In this document: positions 16,143 to 23,310 of the stretch, piece after piece
Numbering within the stretch: the stretch's first letter is position 1
How the letters are laid out: each line of letters opens with the position of its first letter
DNA from: Candidatus Obscuribacterales bacterium
GTDB taxonomy: Bacteria; Cyanobacteriota; Vampirovibrionia; Obscuribacterales; Obscuribacteraceae
Assembly: GCA_021732565.1 (NCBI GenBank)
Contig: JAKFUT010000108.1
Span: forward strand, 1 to 32,410
Length of the DNA: 32,410 bases
Reading direction: 5' to 3'
Notes under the pieces: generated by a model
Database searches by the model: none
Seen by the model: the letters and a program-made list of their open reading frames with translations, nothing else
What the model was told of the DNA's origin: nothing
Translations under genes and position numbers: made by a program

Positions 16143-19100
16143 ATGAACCAGAGAGAGAAGGGCGCGGAAGAGCAACGTTGCATCTCTGTTACAGAACGGT
16201 CGTCTACGTTATGCGACGAGGCGCTAGATCTGTTTGAACGCTTATCGACAGTCGCAATTAATAGCCAGGAACCGTTAGTATCGGGTTTGGTACCAAAACT
16301 TGATCTTGATTTAGGGGGCTGCGTTGACGAGACTGATGACTTAGATGATGATGATGACAGCACAAGCGTTCAACACCTATCAGAGGGGGGACCACCGGCA
16401 ATCCGAGCACTGAGTGATGCACCACCGACTCACTTTCAAATTAGTGATAAGCCGGCAGATAAGGCAGCCGACGAACTGGTGGCATCGGCGGTGCCCATTG
16501 CCAGAGGGTCAGAGCAGAACAGATCCGACAAACCAGTAGACAAGCCGCGAAGTAGACCGGCAGATGAGATGGTAGACACCGCACGCTATCCCGATAGCAC
16601 GGTCGTCCCCGTGACAGACAAACCTGCTGGCAATCCCGATAGCATTGTCGTGCCGGCGACAGACAAACCGGCTCGCAATTCCGATAGCACTGCGGTGCCC
16701 GTCGCAGACAAACCCTCTCGTTATCCCGATAACAGAATTCTGCCGCCAGCAAAACCGGATCGTTACCCGGACAACAGAATTTTGCCGCCCGAGAAACCTG
16801 AACGTTACGCCGACAACAGAATAATAGTGGAAGACAAACCATTCGTCCCACCCGAGCCCTATCGCGAACCGGTCAGAGAGAGAGTCAGCCCGCCGATTAG
16901 TCGCCGGGTTGAGCGTAACGACCAGGGGCAAGTGACCAGAATAACTGAGTCAACTGGTGCTGCGTGGGCGTTGACCGAAGATGGTCAGCACTATGAAATG
17001 GTCGGAACTGGAGACAAGGTTCCAGCCGAAGGCATGACTATTTCAGATGATGGTTCGACATTCACTTTCAGGCTGGAGAATGGAGAACAACTAAGGGCGA
17101 ATTCTGACGGCAGTGTCAGCCGATTGTCGAACAATGGAAGAGAGATGACCAGGGCAAATCGAGACGGTTCTGAAATTTCCTTCGATCCCCAAGGACGTAT
17201 CATAAGCACCACCGATACGAAAGGTAAAACCAGGCAATTTCAATATGATGGACAAGGCAGTGTGGCGACGGTGCGCGAGCCTAGCGGAGAAATTTGGCGC
17301 AGCAGCGATGGCAGAAATTGGACTCTCGAGGGAAGCTCCCAGACCCGCACGGGGCAAGTGACCATTGGCAGAGATGGTTCCTATAGCGTAAAGAATAACC
17401 GGGACGAAACCACCACCAGTGGTATCGATGGTTCCGTCGTGACCAGCGATCATTGGGGTCGTATTATGTCGAGCACCGACGTGAACGGTCACCAGCGCAG
17501 CTTCGAGTACGAAACTGACGGTTCTCTATGTTATGTAAAAGATGGAGACGCGGTTTGGAGGCGCGTAGATGCTAATACATGGGCGCGAGAAGGCTCTACC
17601 GAGCGTTGGACCGGAACCCGCTCCGTAGACCGGCAAACGAGCACCTATCGCGAGCAAATTAATGGTCGCGAGGTCGCTCGCCGAACTGACGGGTGGGATG
17701 AAGTCACGGTAAACGGTCGCGTGACGCTTGAGCGTAAAGATGCAGATGGATCGACCATTGTCAAAAATGATAGAGGAATCGTTTCGGAAGTGCGATATCC
17801 GGACGGCCAAGTCAGACGGTTTGAATACAACGCTGAAGGGCGTGTCACCCGCATGATCGACAGAGGCGTAACCTGGTCAAGTCAAGATGGTCAAAACTGG
17901 CGAAATGAAAGCAATAGTGAAACATGGCAGGGGCAACTCCAGATTGGCGAAGACGGTATCTACAGGCAGGTTTCAGCTAGCGGACGGCAAAAAGTACACA
18001 AAACTGACGGTGCAGTAATTGAGACTGACACCGAAGGCAGAGCCACTCGGATCACAGCCGCGAATGGCAAAATCCGTGAGTTCGAATACGGCGCAGAGGG
18101 AAATCTCACACGCATGAGAGATGGTGAGGGCAACTACTGGGGCACTACCGATGGTACTACTTGGGTCTCAGAACGAACCCGGCAGTCATGGTCGGGCTCT
18201 GTCACGGTGGCACCGGATGGAACCTATGAAGAACGGCGGCAAAACGGAGCGCGTGTTGTGGGCACCACAGACGGGCGCATCGTTCAGTATAACGAAAGGG
18301 GCGCACTCACTCGAGTAGACGCAGCAGATGGAAGGCACACGACGTATTCCTACGAGGCAAACGATCGCACACCTTCTTCGATTGTAACCACTAATCGAGA
18401 TGGCTCGGAGCTAACTTACAATGCCAGGGGGCAAATCACCAAGGTCAAAGATAGTAATGGTGCAATTCGAGAATTCGGATATGCGGAAAATGGAACTCTT
18501 AACCGAGTAAAAGGCCCCGATGGTGCTACCTGGACGACTGCCGACGGTAACAACTGGAGCAGCGACCGTGGCCAATCGTTCACAGGCCGCGCTTATCTCA
18601 CACCCGAAGGGGTCTATAGTCGAATGCAAGGACAAACCTTGATTTCGCATGAACTCAACGGAACATTGCGAACAAGAGAACCTTCCGGAGCGGTGCGAGT
18701 GCAAAACCCGGCCGGTCAAATCATCGAGACAACCGATGCACGGGGAACCAGGCGAACATATGGTTTTGACGCCAGTGGAAATCCGAACCGCTACACCGAA
18801 GGAGACGCTACTTGGCTAAGAAGAGGTGACAAAGATTGGGTCCGTCAGGATAATGGCGTTCTTATGCACGGCTCAGTAGAACTCTTGCCAGACGGAACAC
18901 ATGTGGTGTTCAATCACATCTCGGGAGACAAGGTCTGGCACAAGCCAGACGGATCAACTGAATCGGCTGATTGGGCATCGATTTCCGCTGCCTGCCAGGC
19001 AATAAATGAATCGACCAGCAATTACTCTTCATGGCTTACAGAAAAAGATAAATTCAACAACGCTTTGGATGGAAAGACCCTGAGGCAGCGTCAGCGAATG

Positions 19101-19283
19101 AACGAAGCGTATCAATGGCTCTACGGCAGAACAATTGAAGAAGAGATAGCGCGATCACTCCCGGACGGGCACCACCAGGAAGCTGCCTTAGCCTTACTGC
19201 GCAAACCGGATGGCGCCGATAATGCCGGCGCCGTGCGTCTGGCTCTGGTTGAGAATGAATCAGGTGGTTTTGGGGCGTGGTAG
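16143..19283 (+). CDS. YD/RHS-like repeat protein, N-terminal part of a frameshifted YD/RHS-annexin giant
   Basis: The ATG at 16143 is chosen because GAGGG lies eight bases upstream. The TTG at 16128 and ATG at 16137 are too early or too close. The ORF gives 1046 residues. There is no signal peptide. Residues ~55-75 are acidic (DDLDDDDD) and residues ~149-235 are six 14-15-residue proline-rich repeats. Residues ~255-940 hold YD/RHS-like beta repeats with motifs like RRFEYNAEGRVTRM and REFEYGAEGNLTRM, interleaved with W..SDG.NW.. units, at a period of about 88 residues. From ~966 the chain turns helical and reads as an annexin-like repeat (TLRQRQRMNEAYQWLYG, then ALALLRKPDG). It ends abruptly at TAG 19281-19283 in the middle of the next annexin-like motif, which continues in the +1 frame. 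I see no RHS core cleavage motif or known toxin domain. Confidence 0.85.
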   Translation: MNQREKGAEEQRCISVTERSSTLCDEALDLFERLSTVAINSQEPLVSGLVPKLDLDLGGCVDETDDLDDDDDSTSVQHLSEGGPPAIRALSDAPPTHFQISDKPADKAADELVASAVPIARGSEQNRSDKPVDKPRSRPADEMVDTARYPDSTVVPVTDKPAGNPDSIVVPATDKPARNSDSTAVPVADKPSRYPDNRILPPAKPDRYPDNRILPPEKPERYADNRIIVEDKPFVPPEPYREPVRERVSPPISRRVERNDQGQVTRITESTGAAWALTEDGQHYEMVGTGDKVPAEGMTISDDGSTFTFRLENGEQLRANSDGSVSRLSNNGREMTRANRDGSEISFDPQGRIISTTDTKGKTRQFQYDGQGSVATVREPSGEIWRSSDGRNWTLEGSSQTRTGQVTIGRDGSYSVKNNRDETTTSGIDGSVVTSDHWGRIMSSTDVNGHQRSFEYETDGSLCYVKDGDAVWRRVDANTWAREGSTERWTGTRSVDRQTSTYREQINGREVARRTDGWDEVTVNGRVTLERKDADGSTIVKNDRGIVSEVRYPDGQVRRFEYNAEGRVTRMIDRGVTWSSQDGQNWRNESNSETWQGQLQIGEDGIYRQVSASGRQKVHKTDGAVIETDTEGRATRITAANGKIREFEYGAEGNLTRMRDGEGNYWGTTDGTTWVSERTRQSWSGSVTVAPDGTYEERRQNGARVVGTTDGRIVQYNERGALTRVDAADGRHTTYSYEANDRTPSSIVTTNRDGSELTYNARGQITKVKDSNGAIREFGYAENGTLNRVKGPDGATWTTADGNNWSSDRGQSFTGRAYLTPEGVYSRMQGQTLISHELNGTLRTREPSGAVRVQNPAGQIIETTDARGTRRTYGFDASGNPNRYTEGDATWLRRGDKDWVRQDNGVLMHGSVELLPDGTHVVFNHISGDKVWHKPDGSTESADWASISAACQAINESTSNYSSWLTEKDKFNNALDGKTLRQRQRMNEAYQWLYGRTIEEEIARSLPDGHHQEAALALLRKPDGADNAGAVRLALVENESGGFGAW
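16587..16847 (+). repeat. six 14-15-residue proline-rich repeats
   Basis: The encoded units are YPDSTVVPVTDKPAG, NPDSIVVPATDKPAR, NSDSTAVPVADKPSR, YPDNRILPPAKPDR, YPDNRILPPEKPER and a final YADNRIIVEDKPF. They form a probably extended linker between the acidic N-terminus and the YD/RHS-like region. Confidence 0.88.
16905..18960 (+). repeat. YD/RHS-like repeats of ~88 residues
   Basis: F-x-Y-x-x-x-G blocks occur near 17237, 17502, 17818, 18081, 18345, 18475 and 18758. Several spacings are close to 264 bases. Between them stand conserved W-x-x-x-D-G-x-x-W and D-G-x-Y elements. The pattern resembles the YD repeats of RHS/teneurin proteins, but each unit also has a Trp-containing second half. 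Confidence 0.75.
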
Positions 19284-22170
19284 CGCAGAGTGCCAGCGGG
19301 CAATAAGAAACGTTCTTGAAACAATGAGCGCGGCAGAGATTGCTGAGGCAGATGCGCAATATCGCGAGCGATACGGTCAAAGTTTGCGTGATGCCATCAT
19401 GAACGATAGCAATATGTCTCCAAGAACAAAGGAACCTTGTGAAATTTATCTCGCGGGTCATGACCGTCGCACCCGGGAACAATCTACTTTCCTGGCTCAA
19501 CGTGCCTGTGAGAATGCGGATGCCACCATGTTTCAGGAGGTTATGAGACGCGCTCCGGAGGACACGAGGCAGTACTTCCGATCGCTGGAAGGTCAGCAAC
19601 GAATGCGTGATGCTTTCGAAGGCCACTGGTACAACGCTTTTACTCTCGGACTAACCGGCAATATAACTGATACCGAGTATCGCCACGTGACCGACTATGC
19701 CGAAAATGGACGGTTATCGGTTGCTACGCAAATTACAGAGAACTGTTCTTTGCTGCGAAACAACAGGAGAGGTATAGAACTCGCCCTTAATCATATGTCG
19801 GAGCAAGAGCGCGAAAGATACCGTATCGGGCGGCAGCTTGCCCGTGGAGAACAAGTGCCCGCTACCGTTACTGATCAGCAGAAAGACGAAGCGCGCAGAT
19901 ACTACACGGAAACTCATTCAGCCCTGCAAACTGCTGCAGGCAAGTGGTGGTCTGGTGACTCGCAACGAAATGAACTGGCAAAGTGGGAAGATCTCATTCT
20001 TTGTCCGGGCGGATCGCTGGTAGGCCGCCTGGCTGTGCATCGCGGTGATATCTATAATTCCAGTATGAATGATGTAATTTCGTCTGTTGAAGAAATGAGC
20101 GAAGCTGACTGGAAGCGATTGCGAGATGAGCCGGATTACCGAGGAAGAATTGTAGCTATTCTAGACACATACTTGAGTCTGGAAGAAAGAAACAGAGCTA
20201 TGGAAATCATCGATCGCAAGCGCGCGGCAAATACGTTTGCAGAAAGCCTGCAGAGCCGCAGACCGATACTTGAGGCACTCGATGACAACATTCGCAGGTT
20301 TCGGACCAAGACGTCCAATATATATGGCACCATCGAATGCATGACTGACGCAGAGCAAGCACTCTACAGAAGAGGGTCTGCTAGTGATTGTACCGATCCG
20401 GCTGCTAGGCAGTTCGCTCGCGATCTCGATGAGAAACTGCGCGGCGCCCTCAATGCAGCAGAGCTGCGAGTTGCATCCGGTCTCCTGTCGAAGGTGAAGC
20501 GCGGTGAAAAACCAGAGATGGAAATCCTCGATAAACTCAATCTTCATGGAACGTACACATTACCAGACTCGGCAGATGTTATTCGAGATATACAAGCTGC
20601 TTTCCGCAGTGACGCCCGTTTGAGAGAGAGAGTCAACAATCCGCAAACAAATGAAGACCGAGCGTATTCACGCCAGTTTTTGACTGCGGCTCGAAATGCC
20701 ATGGGACAAAGTGATTTCGATCGTTACGCCAAGCCCCTCATAGAAACTGGTCATATTCCGATGGATGTTCAAATGGAGCTCAATCGAGGATACTTCCGTA
20801 ATGACCGCCAGGGTGCGTGCCAGGATATTCAAAATGCAAGCGATGCTGACAGACAGAGAATTCTGAACGATGCGGCCTACCAGGAAAGAGTACTGGGATT
20901 CATGAGCCCCGCAGAGAGGCAGGTTGCTTTGAACTCCATGCGTCAAGGCGAAATGAAACCCGAGGACAAGATTCGCTCCTGCATGCTCGGCATGGGCACC
21001 AGTAGAGACGAGGTGAAGCAAATCTTCGCGGGAATTAAGAACCGCGAAAATTACAGAGGAGTTCCTGAAAATGAAATTGAGAGCAGAATCAGGGCAAGAC
21101 TAGACGAAATACGACGGGACTATGCCAGAAAATACGGCACCGACCTCACAGTAGATCTCATGGACGAGTTTAGCGGGAGAGATCGCGCCGAACTGGGCAG
21201 AAATATACACGAGCGTGACGCGCGCAGTGAATATCTTTACGCCCGTCAGCAAGCCGAACGCAATCGGCACGGTTTCGGCTCGGCATTTGTCGATGCAGTG
21301 TGGGATGGTTCGGGACATCAAGTGGATAATGAAGTACACCAGCTGTCGCGAATGATTGTCGAAGATCCGAACAAGATGCATGAGTACGTCGGAAATCTAT
21401 ACAATGCGATAGATGCACATTCAGACTCAAAAGCAGCACTCGCCGATGCTGTAATCAACAGAGCGATGGAAGCCGTTGCTGTGGGCGGTATGTTCGTCAC
21501 GGGCGGGGTCAGTCTGACCTTGTTAGCATATACCGGTGCAGCAGCGGCGGTATTCAAAGTAGGCGCCAAGGCTGCCATCATGGGTAGTGACTATGATCCG
21601 AGCAAAGTTGGTCTGCTCTTCGATGCTACGACAGGTTTTGCCGAAGGATTCACTTCTCTTTGGGGGGCAGGTGTAGGTCGCGCGAGTGCCACCAGGGTAC
21701 TAGACAACGGCGGGCGAGCAATGCTGCGACAGGGAAGTGAGCGGGCTTTTCGCGATGGAGCCGAAGCGCTCGTCCGACAAGGGCTACGCCAGGGTGGACG
21801 AGTCAGTGATGAAGCGATGCGCGCTCTTGTTCGTCGCGTTGCAATTCCGGGGCAGGAAGAAGCTATGTTCAACTTGATGCGCCGAAGCCTCGCCGAGACC
21901 ATCCAGGAGCAATCGCGCTTAATGCTAACGAACATGGTAAAAGAGATGCCGGGCAACATACTGAAAGGCATGGCCAAAGGAGCAGCTACCGGTGCAGCAG
22001 AATCGGCAGTTAATGGCGGTACGAGAGACGAAATTATTGACCATGGACGTGAAGGAATGGTTGACGGCGCTACTGGCGCAGTCACAGAACCATTCAAAGT
22101 TGCCCCGACAAGAGTAGCCGGCGGTACGGCCTGGCGCCGAATGTATGGCAGAAGCGTGGCAGCCGCCTAG
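19210..22170 (+). CDS. annexin-like repeat protein, frameshifted continuation of the 16143 gene
   Basis: The frame is open for 986 codons from the ATG at 19210, but no start here (19210, 19255, 19324) has a ribosome binding site, and the first ~20 codons overlap the preceding ORF. It reads best as the continuation of the 16143 gene (~2008 residues in all). The annexin-like helical pattern resumes with GRGSAECQRAI and AEADAQYRERYGQSL. A clearer annexin repeat lies at nt 20989-21185: GMGTSRDEVKQIFAGI, then LDEIRRDYARKYGTDL, then DEFSG. This preserves the GxGT loop and distant acidic residues that bind calcium in annexins. Between them are diverged all-helical segments. A hydrophobic hairpin (about nt 21478-21590) is followed by a Gly/Ala/Arg-rich tail ending at 22170. 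The final domain is unrecognised. Membrane or lipid association is inferred from the annexin-like repeats and hairpin. Confidence 0.8.
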   Translation: MAPIMPAPCVWLWLRMNQVVLGRGSAECQRAIRNVLETMSAAEIAEADAQYRERYGQSLRDAIMNDSNMSPRTKEPCEIYLAGHDRRTREQSTFLAQRACENADATMFQEVMRRAPEDTRQYFRSLEGQQRMRDAFEGHWYNAFTLGLTGNITDTEYRHVTDYAENGRLSVATQITENCSLLRNNRRGIELALNHMSEQERERYRIGRQLARGEQVPATVTDQQKDEARRYYTETHSALQTAAGKWWSGDSQRNELAKWEDLILCPGGSLVGRLAVHRGDIYNSSMNDVISSVEEMSEADWKRLRDEPDYRGRIVAILDTYLSLEERNRAMEIIDRKRAANTFAESLQSRRPILEALDDNIRRFRTKTSNIYGTIECMTDAEQALYRRGSASDCTDPAARQFARDLDEKLRGALNAAELRVASGLLSKVKRGEKPEMEILDKLNLHGTYTLPDSADVIRDIQAAFRSDARLRERVNNPQTNEDRAYSRQFLTAARNAMGQSDFDRYAKPLIETGHIPMDVQMELNRGYFRNDRQGACQDIQNASDADRQRILNDAAYQERVLGFMSPAERQVALNSMRQGEMKPEDKIRSCMLGMGTSRDEVKQIFAGIKNRENYRGVPENEIESRIRARLDEIRRDYARKYGTDLTVDLMDEFSGRDRAELGRNIHERDARSEYLYARQQAERNRHGFGSAFVDAVWDGSGHQVDNEVHQLSRMIVEDPNKMHEYVGNLYNAIDAHSDSKAALADAVINRAMEAVAVGGMFVTGGVSLTLLAYTGAAAAVFKVGAKAAIMGSDYDPSKVGLLFDATTGFAEGFTSLWGAGVGRASATRVLDNGGRAMLRQGSERAFRDGAEALVRQGLRQGGRVSDEAMRALVRRVAIPGQEEAMFNLMRRSLAETIQEQSRLMLTNMVKEMPGNILKGMAKGAATGAAESAVNGGTRDEIIDHGREGMVDGATGAVTEPFKVAPTRVAGGTAWRRMYGRSVAAA
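19268..19275 (+). other. frameshift site at TTTTGGGG
   Basis: The upstream frame reads GGT GGT TTT GGG GCG TGG TAG. The downstream frame reads GGG CGT GGT AGC GCA GAG. Removing one T or one G from this run joins them and gives GG(F/L)GRGSAE, which matches the annexin GxG(T/S)xE loop. The cause may be a sequencing or assembly indel, a real mutation or programmed +1 slippage. Confidence 0.75.
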
Positions 22171-22861
22171 TGTTTGATTTCCGATGGCATGACATTGTCT
22201 ACAGCCGAATTCGAAAAACCGAAGCACAAAGAATGCATTAATTGACGCGCCATCGCGTTCTAATCTGCATCCTTTTCTTGAGTGCATTGCAATAAACAGA
22301 CCCGAGGAATAGTACCAGGGTCATGACGCAGATCAAGGTATGGTGAACACCAGACCCGGTGACTCACTCTCAACGGTGCCGGCCAGTGGCAACAGCGGCA
22401 GCCGGCACGATCGGGCAGGGAACCATCGGCAAACATCGGCGGCGACCGGCACTGGGTGCAGCTTTTTACCGGGCAAGACTAGAACCACCGCTGTCAGCGA
22501 CTCCAAACTTAGAATCGTGCGGGACTCGCGCGTTTGCTTCTTAGGACCGTTCAGTATCAGTACCGGATGCGATACCGAACGCAAGGAAACGGTCAAGAGC
22601 TGGTCAAATGAAACAGCTCTCGCGTTTCAGGCGGGCGCTATTATATATCCGGAACGATGCGATGTTAGCGAGATCGACCGCCTCGCACATGGCTACCCGG
22701 GTTCACGATTACGACGGTTATCAGGATCCTGCAATAACCCGTAGCAGCGACGACTAATGGTCCTGTCTTCTTCACGATTTTGCCGCCTGGAATACTTCCA
22801 ATAACCTCATTGATTGACTGGCCGTAGGTGCATTATTGCTCCCTCCGCTCGAACACCTTTA
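22171..22861. other. long convergent intergenic region without a convincing gene
   Basis: These 691 bases separate two convergent giant genes. Overlapping frames exist on + (22340-22744, 134 codons) and - (22333-22596, 87 codons), neither with a ribosome binding site or recognisable content. A stop-to-stop minus-strand stretch (22665-22832) encodes SINEVIGSIPGGKIVKKTGP followed by LVVAATGYC. It looks protein-like but has no start and may be a gene remnant. No T-rich hairpin terminator was seen for either flanking gene. Confidence 0.45.
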
Positions 22862-23275
22862 CTAACTCCCGCTAGAGTTTGCTTCCTCCCGCTCGGGAAA
22901 CTCTCCGAAAACTCTTGCAAACCAGCTCGGTTCTGCAATCTCTTCTGCTCCCGAATCGATTAGCTGTGCGGCCTCTTGCGGAGTAAGCACTGAAATGTGT
23001 TGCGCACCCTCCACTAAGCAAAGATACTCAGAGATGAAGTCTGAATCAGTTGTATGACTCGGTGGAAAAGTAAGAACCACATATTCTTTGTCATGCAAAG
23101 ATACAACAGACTTTATCTTCAAATCCCGGCTGACTGCTGGATGCACACTCTCCACTACCGTAATATAGTGGCACGAGTATTCGCGCCAGCGTTTAACTAT
23201 TCGAAGAGTGATTGCTGGAGTTGCTCCTCCAATAAAAAGCGGTGCTCGAAATTTTTCACGTTTCATCATCAGCAT
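22862..23275 (-). CDS. small hypothetical protein downstream of the FHA giant
   Basis: The product is 137 residues from the ATG at 23275. The third codon (ATG at 23269) is an attractive alternative start because AAAGG lies eight bases before it, while the first ATG is only two bases from that site. The sequence is KREKFRAPLFIGGATPAITL, then WREYSCHYITVVESVHPAVS, then an EYVVLTFPPSHTTDSD block and a Glu-rich tail (FGEFPEREEANSSGS). It looks like a small soluble alpha/beta protein with no signal peptide or membrane segment. I recognise no family. It starts 35 bases after the stop of the giant FHA gene on the same strand, so the two are probably co-transcribed. It could be a partner of that protein, but nothing in the sequence shows this. 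Confidence 0.7.
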   Translation of the reverse strand: MLMMKREKFRAPLFIGGATPAITLRIVKRWREYSCHYITVVESVHPAVSRDLKIKSVVSLHDKEYVVLTFPPSHTTDSDFISEYLCLVEGAQHISVLTPQEAAQLIDSGAEEIAEPSWFARVFGEFPEREEANSSGS

Positions 23276-23310
23276 AACCTTTGGAATTAGAAGTTAGATC
23301 GCCAAGTATT

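Noticed and set aside
16128..19283. RHS-type polymorphic toxin with immunity gene
   Set aside because: There is no RHS core cleavage motif, no recognisable nuclease or other toxin domain at the end, and no small immunity-like gene following on the same strand.
22377..22407. TGCCGG...CCGGCA inverted repeat as a structured RNA
   Set aside because: The stem is only six base pairs in GC-rich sequence, and I could not match tmRNA, RNase P RNA or a riboswitch.
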